NCBI GenBank assembly: GCA_949361645.1
Contig: OX442430.1
Location: forward strand, 6,126,543 to 6,190,542
Direction: 5' to 3'
Origin: Spongilla lacustris
Lineage: Eukaryota > Porifera > Demospongiae > Spongillida > Spongillidae
Length of the DNA stretch: 64,000 nucleotides
Position numbers and translations under genes: made by a program. The notes under the pieces were generated by a model. It did no database searches and was not told the DNA's origin. It was given only the letters and a program-made list of their open reading frames with translations. Below, piece after piece: positions 58,301 to 64,000 of the stretch; position 1 is the stretch's first letter; the number at the start of each line of letters is the position of its first letter.

Positions 58301-59826
58301 AACTGAAGGTTAGTTCAAACTTGAAATAAACCCTGATTGGCTGTTGATTGGTTGTGTTCTGTGTGGCCCTAGACCAGCCAGGGTGGTGGACCACTGGGGA
58401 CCAGGGACTGCTTCATATCCAGCCAGAGACAGGTGTGGCTATGGCTCTCTCCACAGGGAGGGCTGTGGTGTACCACAAGATCAAAGATATTATTGACACA
58501 CACACAGAGGTAATGTGACCACTTGTCAGTTAGGCTTATGTGATTTCATCCCTGTGTTCTCACCTCATCCACACAGGTGACAGTAGCAAGGATTCTTGAA
58601 ATTACTTTCAATTTCTCAAGAGAATTATCGCATTTCACTAATGGTCCAAGGCAGGCTGAGCTTGGACCATACCTTGTGCCAGTCCAGTTCTCTCCCACGC
58701 TCTCGGGTGGTGAGTTCACCCCTCTACTCATCAGTCCGAACAGAGCGTGCTCGGAGGAAGTGAATGCATCCAATGGAGCTGTTTATATTCAGCAAGTTCC
58801 CTTTGAGTGCCTCTTGGAGCTGAAGAATGGAGGCACTGTGTTTTCAACGGAGAGGTTCATTGTCACTCAATCGTACTTTGATGCAGCTACCGGGAAGAGT
58901 TACTGCCATTTGCAGGCGGTTGAAGATGTGCGGTCTGTAGAGACACTAGCCACCATGCAAGGCCTTTCACTGTCACTGAAAGTTAGGGCCTTCGACTTTG
59001 CAAAGACCTACGGTGAAGTGTCACGCTCCCTTCCCATCCCCTTTGTTCCTGCATTTGCACTCAATCGTTACAAACTGACCCTTAGTTCTACAGAAAATGC
59101 TGCTGATATTCAAATAACTGGTTCGACAAAGCAAATATACTCTCTCCAGGTAAGGTGTGTGTTTTTGTGTGTGTGTGTGTGGTGTCCTTCATTCCCTTTT
59201 GGCAAGGTTTATTAACCCTCCTCTCCATACAGGCAGTGTCTTCTGATCCCATATCTGTGCAGCGTGTATCTGTGAGCGATAACATGGCGGTGTACAGAAT
59301 CTCCATAGCTGATCACCCTCATCCCCAGTCCACCTTCTCCAACATGAGGGTCACGTTCTCCTCTGGTCTCACGCAGCAGGAGTCTGTTCTTCCCGTGTCC
59401 TACGTTGGAACAGGCACATGTGATCTACCTGCCATGTGTCCAGACAAACAACAGGCAGACAAGTCCATCGTTCCATCAAGTGCTCCTGTTTCTAAGTTGC
59501 CACTCTCATCTGAACTATTGGTGGAAGACAACAGGACTGTCATTACAGCAGTCATCTGTGCCGTTGTGGCAATTCTTGTGGTGCTGATTGGCTACGTTGC
59601 TTTGAAGGAGAAGTCTCCTCATATGACAGCTGGCTTTCAGTCACAACTGCCACCTTTCCCTCTGCAAGCTTCCCCACCTGCGTTCCAGCCCTCTCCTGCA
59701 CGTACACCAGTTGCCACTAGTCAGACCCCTTTTCAGAAAACCCCCCCAGTCCCTGGTGCTGTGTCAAGTGCCTTCAGACGTACGAAGCTTTCTCCTTCTC
59801 CACAGCATGGTCTATTTAGTCAGTGA
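16378..59826 (+). CDS. NUP210: NUP210/gp210 nuclear pore membrane glycoprotein, complete, 34 coding exons
   Basis: Single-pass pore-membrane protein whose large lumenal part rings the nuclear pore. Exons: 16378-16553, 18036-18091, 18477-18563, 19014-19145, 19449-19612, 19873-19959, 20371-20632, 21206-21274, 21390-21496, 21891-22025, 23147-23296, 24387-24539, 25095-25310, 25757-25973, 26081-26116, 27351-27474, 27737-27833, 28336-28507, 29219-29325, 40141-40356, 52079-52207, 52608-52735, 53013-53172, 53254-53316, 53602-53781, 53888-53968, 54226-54354, 56484-56719, 57212-57392, 57674-57934, 58182-58308, 58373-58509, 58577-59149, 59233-59826. The sum is 5742 nt, 1913 residues (human 1887). Signal peptide is residues 1-21. 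Family motifs include PRVLLPF, SGQVLRCD, TLGSSKNFIFEGGPAPWVL and FDNFTSLHWEW. A BIG2-like Ig fold lies near 1082-1141. The transmembrane helix is about 1818-1840, followed by a 73-residue Pro/Ser-rich tail with SPSP. The exon-13 donor (25310) is chosen by phase. Intron 16 uses a GC donor. Confidence 0.96.
16554..18035 (+). other. NUP210 intron 1
   Basis: 1.5-kb intron between the signal-peptide exon and exon 2. It is AT-rich with several TACATGTA palindromes. I see no repeat array, mobile element or coding frame in it. Confidence 0.6.
19125..19201 (+). repeat. 39-bp tandem duplication of the NUP210 exon-4 donor region
   Basis: The exon end GGGCCTTTGACAATGAAG plus the first intron bases GTAGGGGAAC are repeated immediately downstream, giving a second donor at 19185, 39 bp after the first at 19146. 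Confidence 0.9.
19965..20180. repeat. GT/G-rich repeat after NUP210 exon 6
   Basis: Variable units of TGTGTGTG followed by a G-run and TATG, starting at the exon-6 donor (19960). Confidence 0.93.
22261..22972. repeat. 44-bp minisatellite in NUP210 intron 10
   Basis: About 16 copies of a 44-bp unit containing ACTTGACTGCATGTTGGCCT and TACATGTATTGGCT. Variants differ at a few sites (GGCTTC/GGCTGC, TGTAC/TATAC). Confidence 0.96.
25370..25700. repeat. Degenerate 12/24-bp repeat in NUP210 intron 13
   Basis: Alternating CACCACTGCACATGT and CCACATGTTCA blocks. They give an accidental open frame rich in His, Cys and Thr. It lies wholly between exons 13 and 14. Confidence 0.9.
26238..27262. repeat. 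1-kb GT-rich minisatellite in NUP210 intron 15
   Basis: About 35-40 variable copies of a 26-27-bp unit containing GAGCTGTGTGGTGCTGGTGT plus GGGG. The plus strand is strongly G-rich. Confidence 0.96.
28010..28290. repeat. C/T-rich repeat in NUP210 intron 17
   Basis: Tandem CCTCCTCTCCCTACCCTCCT-type units making a long pyrimidine tract just before the exon-18 acceptor (28335). On the opposite strand it is purine-only. Confidence 0.92.
30045..30481. repeat. Direct repeat at the 3' end of the decayed DIRS element
   Basis: A roughly 60-bp segment at 30045-30111 (TTTAATAACTCGCTCATTTG, then ATAATCGATAA) recurs at 30422-30481. The second copy forms the end of the recombinase frame. The DNA between is non-coding. 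Confidence 0.7.
30420..31200 (-). pseudogene. Decayed DIRS-type retroelement: reverse transcriptase start and tyrosine recombinase N-terminal part
   Basis: On the minus strand, 31177-30914 reads like the entry to a DIRS-family reverse transcriptase: GFHIGFDR, SAS(P)HSKVIATFLDKE, GHITGPF, GVVPKGHTQGRWQVI. Then 30745-30420 reads like the N-terminal part of a tyrosine recombinase: LKQVQAGIRRLQG, an in-frame stop, LQITMAILEKHRQHW, CFFGIFRLGEL. The body of the polymerase and the catalytic recombinase half are missing, so it is a deletion-bearing relic. It lies in NUP210 intron 19, antisense to the host gene. Confidence 0.72.
31225..31935 (-). pseudogene. DIRS-like gag/zinc-knuckle fragment, copy 1
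   Basis: The minus strand encodes FNENCCFVQQCKYRHACLIC followed by EQPHPAAECP, the Cys/His segment typical of animal DIRS-element gag-like proteins. The whole block is about 90 percent identical to 33648-34350, so it is one half of a direct duplication. It ends with a scrap of helicase sequence (LCYWILPGVFDRLKG). Confidence 0.65.
32440..33430 (-). pseudogene. Gag-like coiled-coil fragment between the two duplicated blocks
   Basis: Broken minus-strand frames at 33426-33175 (Ser/Pro/Arg-rich) and 33042-32728 (a Glu/Lys/Leu-rich, probably coiled segment with LGEKLNRMYIGLSEEI). Context suggests the N-terminal gag-like part of the DIRS relic. No domain is recognised with certainty. Confidence 0.45.
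33648..34432 (-). pseudogene. DIRS-like gag/zinc-knuckle fragment, copy 2, with RecQ-like helicase scrap
   Basis: Second copy of the duplicated block, with a longer knuckle region: CSHCLSEHHSSEACPD, FNENRCFVQQCKYRHACLIC, PHPAAEC. Immediately 5' on the minus strand (34432-34290) lies SSKQRSVVQAFVDGRDVFIC and LPTGSRKSLCYWILPGVF, which match motifs 0-I of RecQ helicases. The Walker A glycine before Lys is replaced by Arg (GSRKS), so the scrap is inactive. Confidence 0.6.
34690..35345 (-). pseudogene. Unrecognised coding relic with Pro-Gln-Tyr repeats
   Basis: Minus strand 35345-35080 encodes about five PPPQGQPPYEG/PTYSR repeats and then a Gln/Ser/Asp-rich tail ending in a stop. Further 3', 34860-34690 reads FHDPNGYEPLFSRKGKIAGY and onwards. 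The repeats contain PPxY-like motifs. I do not recognise the family; it may be a gag-like or captured host segment. Confidence 0.35.
35364..35630 (-). pseudogene. Unrecognised Gln-rich fragment overlapping the telomere-like array
   Basis: Open frame with PQHVQPQSQPMQPQTQPMSM and a short helix ATGILSASLAKAMHTVQGIL before the stop. Probably the upstream part of the Pro-Gln-Tyr relic. Its first residues are the telomere-like repeats themselves, so the frame is chimeric. Confidence 0.3.
35583..35932. repeat. Interstitial telomere-like run and derived 25-bp satellite
   Basis: About four CTAACC/CTAACT hexamers (metazoan TTAGGG on the other strand) at 35588-35612. They are followed after a short unique piece by about nine 25-bp units TAACCCTAATTCATACTGG+AGAGAC, each carrying one telomere hexamer. 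Confidence 0.88.
36096..36488 (-). pseudogene. Possible Crinkler/RHS-type PD-(D/E)XK nuclease fragment
   Basis: 130-codon open frame in NUP210 intron 19. The segments GSFKGMLFEITAHHGAASHL and GVYYKPTNKRYGAIDSLFFI resemble the GxLFExxAHxxL and Y-x-P-x-N-x-x-x-x-x-ID blocks of Crinkler/RHS nuclease domains. That reading is from memory of the motif only. Upstream minus-strand sequence to about 36820 is broken by stops. It could also be an unrelated transposon protein. Confidence 0.3.
36854..37904 (-). pseudogene. Unnamed invertebrate multicopy family, copy B, frameshifted
   Basis: Blocks in order on the minus strand: FKQQHPNIKVKFSKFTHQRS and VCVTHQNVKLM (37860-37740); IARQEAKLISEKKE; FLVVADFSENYSIV (37100-37040); then, in a shifted frame, VQSFHWNNLQATVHSY. 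These match a widespread, unnamed invertebrate protein family that behaves like a mobile or expanded gene (FSKFxxLRP, SVCVCxxHQNVKLML, DFAENYSFVxQDExQSFHWNN). Stops and a frameshift break it. Confidence 0.6.
38227..38600 (-). pseudogene. Penelope-like retroelement reverse transcriptase fragment
   Basis: Two minus-strand frames: RPIVSGCSGPHSRLASYLDY at 38594-38409, then YHQKTGVAMGSPISPTLDIV with LWTRYIDDIL at 38430-38250. They carry the RPIVSGC, GxAMGSPxSP and RYxDD motifs of Penelope-like reverse transcriptases. A frame change separates the parts. The element is 5' and 3' truncated and sits between copies A and B of the unnamed family. Confidence 0.7.
38600..39611 (-). pseudogene. Unnamed invertebrate multicopy family, copy A
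   Basis: Minus-strand order: SYSYQEKLQILFPFTIEETQ and KYFGATNYMVKKI (39450-39350); KKDAVTIRLPNGDKAMKQMW and LANLTEVYYSF (39270-39170); FSTSASLRPPWCTFWAGSPD and THSVC (39150-39060); CHQNPKLML; EEITCQQWMATDRYMFLTV (38865-38800). Together these follow the same family as copy B, covering its N-terminal half. Frameshifts and stops show that it is dead. Confidence 0.6.
40357..41751. other. Start of NUP210 intron 20 without recognised element
   Basis: AT-rich sequence with no supported coding frame up to about 41460. The 41500-41700 part is GC-richer and directly precedes the recombinase fragment on its 3' side, so it is probably the terminal region of that DIRS-type element. Confidence 0.4.
41752..42117 (-). 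pseudogene. Tyrosine recombinase C-terminal fragment (DIRS-type)
   Basis: The minus-strand frame contains HFIAEVRRVL, YAGHSFRIGAVTAAAAAG, TIQTLGHWCSTAFLTYVRTP. These provide the catalytic HxxR, HW and candidate Tyr of tyrosine recombinases of DIRS-type retroelements. The frame is open to its end at 41752, but the N-terminal half is replaced by gypsy sequence. Confidence 0.78.
42118..42890 (-). pseudogene. Ty3/gypsy pol fragment (protease-RT linker and RT start)
   Basis: Minus strand 42836-42450 and 42359-42129 read as gypsy pol: VLEPSEKFMERHQLLLANSV, GDIGKTTLVKHHIDTQG, PIRQPVRRLPMHQRKEV, MLQNGIIEHSHSPWASPIVL. A stop follows VLV, and gypsy-like KRDG coding continues past it to about 42118, where tyrosine-recombinase sequence begins. 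No LTR is visible. Confidence 0.8.
42891..43852. other. Unannotated part of NUP210 intron 20
   Basis: No recognisable reading frame or repeat. It may be further decayed transposon sequence upstream of the gypsy fragment. Confidence 0.4.
43855..44100. repeat. Two-copy tandem duplication, about 125 bp each
   Basis: TCAGTTACTCTGGACAAAAA and the following roughly 100 bp at 43853 are repeated at 44000 with about 85 percent identity. It makes a two-repeat minus-strand open frame of unknown meaning. Confidence 0.7.
44726..45112. repeat. Direct repeat pair in NUP210 intron 20
   Basis: AATGTCTTACGTGCAATGTT plus about 50 bp (44726-44793) recurs at 45033-45110 with a 12-bp insertion. Confidence 0.7.
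45256..45516 (-). pseudogene. Tc1-like transposase C-terminal fragment
   Basis: MADNDPKHTSKLTQLFL, NWWRTPDLNPIPKVWHELKE and MRREVKPKNKEELISRIK carry the second Asp region (DNDPKHTS) and the DLNPIxxxWxxLK block of Tc1 DDE transposases. The usual PxSP between WWRTP and DLNPI is missing, so it is deleted as well as truncated. Confidence 0.85.
45693..46715. repeat. 36-bp minisatellite in NUP210 intron 20
   Basis: About 28 copies of CACTGTACTACCTCATTAGA+GATGACCCCCCATGGT. Length differences come from the C-run (3-6 C). A further single unit with the same 3' flank (CAGGCTCGTGTAAAGGCGAA) lies at 47107-47180. Open frames across the array are accidental. Confidence 0.96.
47701..48623. mobile_element. 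923-bp element with 29-bp terminal inverted repeats
   Basis: Left end GTAGGGGAGGAGTGGGTTAG+TTGAGCCAC (47701-47729) is perfectly inverted at the right end (48595-48623). The core GGCTCAACTAACCC and its inverse recur internally (about 47900, 48237, 48578). There is no transposase inside, so it looks non-autonomous. No clean target-site duplication is seen. Confidence 0.75.
48640..49010 (-). pseudogene. Second Tc1-like transposase relic
   Basis: Minus strand, with frame changes: LDDEKTTTQLHMLLEQKGIS (48970-48910), GSAYCQINR (about 48870), DTFNVIWTDKSPFQWLQPQS (48760-48690). These match the DDETTxxQL, GSAYCQ and NVIxTDES blocks of one Tc1 clade, with the first catalytic Asp in WTDK. Stops and frameshifts are present. 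Confidence 0.6.
49179..51736 (+). mobile_element. Complete hAT-like DNA transposon in NUP210 intron 20
   Basis: 2558 bp with perfect 15-bp terminal inverted repeats CAGGGTTTCCGATAA at 49179-49193 and inverted at 51722-51736. Flanking TAAGTG occurs on both sides (49173-49178 and 51737-51742), a candidate 6-bp target duplication. hAT elements usually make 8 bp. Subterminal GTTCxGACA motifs are also inverted between the ends. The single internal gene is intact and in the same orientation as NUP210. Confidence 0.9.
49265..51541 (+). CDS. Intact hAT-like transposase with N-terminal zinc finger
   Basis: 758 codons without interruption, the usual size of hAT-superfamily transposases. Residues 1-35 are basic/acidic with a likely nuclear signal (PKKR). 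A TTF/BED-like zinc finger lies at about 63-112 (C67, C70, H102, H108). The RNase H-like core starts at about 213 (FISIQADGSTDSG, first catalytic Asp about 220), with GCDGTNANI (Asp about 293) and the hAT CLSHRLELA motif about 320. The C-terminal dimerisation region is at about 640-700 (LLFCLPMSNGKVERMFSVLK, with LSEDNLDDLMRI). It resembles the ZNF862-like group of hAT-derived proteins. It would catalyse cut-and-paste transposition; activity is inferred from integrity. The ATG lies within the left subterminal repeat. It sits between TIRs and has no visible intron. Confidence 0.9.
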   Translation: MSGQKKRALAQEEGEDDVEDGVLAPKKRLVTIKTVEKWVAENDKELDTSLWLKYEKDGRDTVGLLKCAVCVEFEARLVGMRNFRSTFIEGTPNLRTTSFKDHAKSDMHARAMMLFKKKQAGPSNASSCPPIIQLIQNLDAETEARVKRKFDIAFFICKENLSFLKMGSLCELQTRHGVDLGEGYKNNKACTEFAHYIAEDQLSILKKVLADAKFISIQADGSTDSGNSENELFLVVSFEANSNDRKVHVRSRFLAVQEIKRANAEGLFQCFKNAMSHVGISDWETKVIGFGCDGTNANIAAGGLRGHLEESMPWIVVFWCLSHRLELALKDALKNTYFSTVDDMLLKLYFLYEKSPKKCREIEDIVAELKACLEPSEMPRSRGIKPLRACGTRFIAHKLAALERVVNRLGAYLNHLAILSEDPSMKSTDRQKMKGYLQQWHNAKVLYGCALFHDLLKPAAILCVALQNDEVSIIGAIEAFLKTKKAMEKVRDMAFEDLPTVKKVIGAIQQSDDGGVSYQGAQLTNFDGCITSLKKTKDQCVQAIEACLKDRLKVQCPDLLTHALTILAPMGWERKDDASFGYSAIDAISIRFRTPLEHAKVDCSVLQQEWDDMVDYAKRYLNLVQEDYSVLWWKLFNAVDAKKWSNILALVELLFCLPMSNGKVERMFSVLKNIKTEKRTRLSEDNLDDLMRISVDAPEMSAWDASGAVKLWWSAKTRRTVKDTRKTPESAAAEVEIIDDNEEEDALVLDGWEDWIEQ
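54522..55780. mobile_element. 1.26-kb foldback element with Tc1-like ends
   Basis: Two arms of about 605 bp (54522-55130 and 55175-55780) are nearly perfect inverted copies around a roughly 45-bp spacer. The ends are CAGTGGTGTTCACCGAAAGA and its inverse, flanked on both sides by TA, as in Tc1/mariner elements. Mirror-image short frames in the two arms are by-products of the palindrome. There is no transposase. It lies in NUP210 intron 27. Confidence 0.92.
58013..58139. mobile_element. 127-bp palindromic MITE in NUP210 intron 30
   Basis: Arms of about 60 bp (AATAGACCCTTCC, AGAAGTACTCCGGACRTGAC and onwards) are inverted around a roughly 7-bp loop. The transcript could form a long hairpin. A target duplication is not resolved because both ends are TA-rich. 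Confidence 0.85.
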
Positions 59827-60047
59827 GAACTTCCTACTGTCTTTGCAAACCCTCTCGTGAAATTAGAAAGATTAATGTTGTGTTGTTAAAATTGTAAGTA
59901 TTAATTTGATTTGTTCTTATATCATTATTGGTAAAGCTCCTTTGGGTTAAGTGGTTACAACACAGTACTTTTGTACAGCAACAGTGCTTCTTGTGTTGAA
60001 CCACCTTTTCAATGCCCGTAACCCTATGAGATCTGGAATTTAAAATG

Positions 60048-60053
60048 AATAAA
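60048..60053 (+). promoter_or_regulatory. Candidate poly(A) signal of NUP210
   Basis: AATAAA 222 bp after the NUP210 stop codon, in an AT-rich 3' region. It is the first canonical hexamer downstream. Confidence 0.55.
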
Positions 60054-60625
60054 TACATATATGGCTTTGCACTAGTACCATACGTGCGTACACACCAGCA
60101 CAACAACATGTGCCCCCTCCCAACACTTCTACATATAAACTTGCTATCACCAACACCTTCCCAGCAGTGCGTAGGGCTGAATTGACGAATTCGAAATGTG
60201 CGGGAGCACTGCTGCCATCATGTCTGGGGCTCCATGTACCGGTGTCGGAGGATATAATGACCCCCGGACAATATACCCTAGGCTATATTGCCCCCGGACA
60301 ATATACCCTACGATATATTGTCCCCCTGGACCCCGGACACTATAACCTAGGGTATATTGTTCCCCCCCCCCCCCCCCCCCCATAGTATAGTAGCACAGCA
60401 AAGGGGGTGGAGGTGGGGTGCCACCGTGCCAGAATGGGAGAAGGGTGGGAGGTGGTCAATATAGCCTAGCTGGTTGTAGTCTGGATGGTAGTTATCCAAC
60501 TGGGTATTCCAAAGACCAAAAGCGATCATTCAGAAGAAAAGCGAAGCTTAACTTTCGAGTCAAATCTGGTGTCCTTAATTTACTATTATCATGCATGCCA
60601 CTTAGGTTTCGGCAGAAGAACGGCG

Positions 60626-60690
60626 ATGGAGGAGAGTAACAACAGCAGAAGAAGAGCGTACAGTGTATGTCGGAGCTGGCGGCTATTCAA
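60626..60690 (+). CDS. Speculative first exon of an unidentified gene
   Basis: ATG followed by MEESNNSRRRAYSVCRSWRL-F, ending at a GTAAAG donor (phase 2). Possible continuations with matching phase are 61760-61778 (GTGAGA donor) and 63219-63265 (DCSSTCACQNGSFRQ, GTACAG donor). The product is unrecognised. Support is only splice-site grammar. Confidence 0.15.
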
Positions 60691-61826
60691 GTAAAGATCC
60701 ATTATAGAAACTGTATACTGTAAATGTATTTTAACGCAAAGTACGTCTGTCGATTGATAATAGATCCTGTTTTACTATCAAACTGCTGATAATTATGTTT
60801 GCATTTGGGGAGGGACAAAACTCTGTAGAAGGTTACCTCGAGATTTTTCTGGGAAGATATGATAGATAATATATACATCAGTTTGAAATCTTGTGATACC
60901 GGCCAGCGAGCTAATGACAGTATATGACACCAACTTTTACACCCTATTCAGTCCTGTGGAGTCCAAAGCGTGGGACCAGGTAGAATTGCAATAACATTTT
61001 TTGTGTATGTGTCATGCAGCCCCCATGCAATTTATTATTTTAAAAATACTTTTATTTTATAAGTTAGAAGGCTCAATATGCATTTCATGAGAGCAAATGC
61101 AATAGCCTGTTGGCTCCCTAAAGTTTATACTGATTATTATTCCATGGTCTGCAAGTTACCGCACTAGTGTTAACCTTTCGCGTGGAACGACAGGAATTCA
61201 TACATGTATCCAACAGTCATTGGTTAACTTGGTCTATGTGAGCCTGGAGTAGTAAATAAAATTTTGACAGCATGAGTGGAAAGGACGGTTAAGGACCTAC
61301 CCACCAGAGCGAAGGAACAAACAACATCACGCGGTCTGTACATGTACTCCACTGATACAATGCTCAGAGCTAGAGGGACAAAGCATATACTTATGCATGG
61401 AGTGGACCTTTTGGCAGACAGCTGTACTGTATATGGAGTGGATCCTATGGCAATAAGCTATAGTCTAGAGTACTGGACTCTTTGGCAATAAGCTATCAGT
61501 ACAGAGTATCGAACAGCCGGCTAACACTGCAAAAAAAAAAAAAAAACGTTGATGCGTGCTTTAATTTGATGTTAAAAAAATGTATTTCAATGTCATACTG
61601 TATGTATTCTACCTGAGGATATTAACACTAAAGACGAACTGTAAAACTGACTAGATCTACATGCACCATCGTAATGTTAATTATTTTATTCATTCCGGTT
61701 CCTTGTTGCATTGCATTAAAAACACATAGAGCACGTGACCAGGATCTGTGTACTTGCAGCAGCTCAACAACGCTTACGGTGAGAACCATTGCCAGTGCAT
61801 GATCACAGGGGCTGATCCAGGTGTGT

Positions 61827-61857
<31 letters not shown>

Positions 61858-62822
61858 GGGGGGGGGGATAACGGTAGTCTTGTATTTAGTAACTACCCCC
61901 GTTTATAGGCAAGATAAAAATTGCATGATTGATGGTCGGATTTGAGTAATAATATACGCCAGATATTCACAAAGGTTCCGCGCTTCATGCGGGAGGGGCA
62001 CATACCCGCCCCTGCCCTAGTAGCTAGTTGGGCGTAGCCCGAACTTCGCGTACAGTACGCTGAGGCGTTAAAATGGGCGTGGCATATTATACGCGCCGTT
62101 TGCAATTTGACTACATGTAAGTTAGACTCTATTTGGATTGTTGCTATAGATTTAGTATCTATGTTGCTAGATGGTTTCAGCGAATTATAACAAAGGGGCG
62201 GGCCCACCATATAAGGAGATCTAGATGTTGCCAACAGTTATAATTGTCCTAATATGGTGGGCTCGCCCCCTTACATCATTTTTAAAGCAGCATATGTAGC
62301 AAATGTACTTCTTCTTGCTTCAGTATATGTACTCGTTGCCGGGTAGTATACACATGCAATGCTTATGGGTTCCTACCTACGCACAAGCACTGATCATGTA
62401 TGCATGTGCAGTGGGCGGTGGAAGGTAATGGGAGGGGCTGATGTTGTACTCATGTTGTTCACACATTACATGTACCTGTATGTTGGTCAAATGCTGATTG
62501 CTGACTGCTGCATGCATTTAATTAAAAAAAAAAATTCTCCCCAAACATATGTGTTTACATGTATGTGACCCAAGAGATCATTTACATGTACATGTAGTGG
62601 TAACACGTGTACAGTCCACTCCACATTTATGGGTATGACAGGCGTCTGCCCCACTATGCTCTACAAATTACTGCACCTGTACATGTAGTGCATATCTATG
62701 GCTCCCATGCCTACACACAGCTCCATCTATATGTAGGGAGGTGAAAGTAGGTGTGGAGAGTTTGATCTTTATAACCTGTATGTTCAGTGAGGTATAAAAT
62801 AAAATGGATGCTGATACATGTA

Positions 62823-63140
62823 TGTATGTCAGGTCCATATGACCCAGCTGTCATACTGCAGTAGATGTATGTCAGGTCCATATGGCCCAGCTGTCATCCT
62901 GCAGTAGATGTATGTCAGGTCCATATGGCCCAGCTGTCATACTGCAGTAGATGTATGTCAGGTCCATATGGCCCAGCTGTCATACTGCAGTAGATGTATG
63001 TCAGGTCCATATGGCCCAGCTGTCATACTGCAGTAGATGTATGTCAGGTCCATATGGCCCAGCTGTCATCCTGCAGTAGATGTATGTCAGGTCCATATGG
63101 CCCAGCTGTCATACTGCAGTAGATGTATGTCAGGTCCATA
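62823..63140. repeat. 43-bp minisatellite
   Basis: About seven copies of a unit containing ATGTATGTCAGGTCCATATG and GCCCAGCTGTCATACTGCAG with few variants. Confidence 0.96.
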
Positions 63141-63734
63141 CTGCACTGTAGATATGTGTCATTCATTAGTGTGTGTACTGTGTTTTAAGCTGTTCTTTTG
63201 TTACTTCTCCATTCACAGGACTGCAGCAGTACATGTGCTTGCCAGAATGGATCATTCAGACAAAGGTACAGACCACCCAAATGAAGATAAAGTTGTAGCA
63301 TTCCTTTTATATTTGGATCATTGGTACATGTATTTTTTGTAATATGGAAACACGTACGGTACATGTATACATGTATTTCAATCACAATATCCCAACAGAA
63401 TATTGTGAAGGGCTCAAGATTAAGTATGACACAACACGTAATCTACTTGTGGGTATATGTAATTATCAAACTGAAGCATGGGTGTGGGGGGGGGGGGGGG
63501 GGGTTAGGAGTATGCAGTGATAAGTATTATTATAGAATACTGGGAAGGGCTCAAGATTACAGTCCTCAGTATAAATGTACAGGGTAGGTAGTAAATTACC
63601 CAAATAAAGACTGTCACGAACAATTCAATAAATATGTAGTGATAAGTATTATTTTAAGAGAGATGGGGCAATAAAGTGATCAATGTATTTTCAGTCCTGT
63701 CGAAAATAGTGGCCATCCAACTGCACCTTATGTA

Positions 63735-64000
63735 TGTCAGTGTACCTTATCCATATGCACTATACATGTACATGTACCTTATCCATATGCACTATACATG
63801 TATGTGTACCTTATCCATATGCACTATACATGTGTGTGTACCTTATCCATATGCACTATACATGTATGTGTACCTTATCCATATGCACTATACATGTATG
63901 TGTACCTTATCCATATGCACTATACATGTATGTGTACCTTATCCATATGCACTATACATGTATGTGTACCTTATCCATATGTACTATACATGTATGTGTA
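63735..64000. repeat. 32-bp minisatellite reaching the window end
   Basis: At least eight copies of a unit containing TACCTTATCCATATGCACTA and TACATGTATGTG. The array continues past the right edge. Confidence 0.96.

Larger units (their letters stand above)
59827..62820. other. Intergenic DNA downstream of NUP210, no secure gene
   Basis: Contains the NUP210 3' UTR, inverted CCGGACAATATACCC motifs at 60260-60356 running into a C19 tract (60362-60380), a poly-G tract at about 61841-61867, and a hairpin-like pair GGGGCGGGCCCACCATAT / ATATGGTGGGCTCGCCCCC at 62194-62273. A phase-consistent but weak set of candidate exons starts at 60626 (see findings). Confidence 0.5.

Overview
The window is nuclear DNA of an intron-rich animal. 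The gene set (AATF, TMC channel, TSSC4-like, NUP210), GT-AG introns, DIRS, Penelope, gypsy, Tc1/mariner and hAT relics, and very abundant microsatellites and minisatellites point to an early-branching marine invertebrate, possibly a sponge. The phylum is an inference and is not proven by this sequence. There is no prokaryotic feature, CRISPR array, rRNA or recognisable tRNA.

Layout. (1) 1-7404, minus: AATF/Che-1 (ribosome biogenesis and transcription factor), ten complete coding exons, running off the left edge. (2) 7474-8229, plus: a small SH3-domain protein, head-to-head with AATF with only 69 bp between the start codons. (3) 8845-13023, minus: a TMC (transmembrane channel-like) gene in 11 exons. 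One of its introns is almost entirely a 20-bp minisatellite (about 56 units). (4) 15317-16231, minus: a single-exon acidic protein resembling TSSC4, a U5 snRNP assembly factor. It is head-to-head with gene 5, with 146 bp between start codons. (5) 16378-59826, plus: a complete NUP210 (gp210, nuclear-pore membrane glycoprotein). I reconstruct 34 phase-consistent coding exons, 5742 nt in total, 1913 residues. (6) 59827-64000: no secure gene; minisatellites and homopolymer tracts.

NUP210 has two introns above 10 kb (29326-40140 and 40357-52078) that act as transposon landing pads. The first holds a decayed DIRS-type tyrosine-recombinase retroelement with a duplicated segment, a RecQ-like helicase scrap, an interstitial telomere-like array, a Crinkler/RHS-like fragment, two decayed copies of an unnamed invertebrate multicopy family, and a Penelope fragment. 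The second holds a gypsy-to-recombinase chimera, two Tc1 relics, a 1-kb minisatellite, a 0.9-kb inverted-repeat element, and a complete, intact hAT-like DNA transposon (49179-51736, 758-codon transposase). Intron 27 carries a 1.26-kb foldback element with Tc1-like ends and TA target sites. Intron 30 carries a 127-bp palindromic MITE.

The host genes are ordinary housekeeping and membrane genes. They show no operon-like link beyond two compact divergent promoters. The most unusual signals are the intact hAT element, the large foldback element, splice donors embedded in or duplicated by tandem repeats, and the dense poly-C/poly-G tracts.
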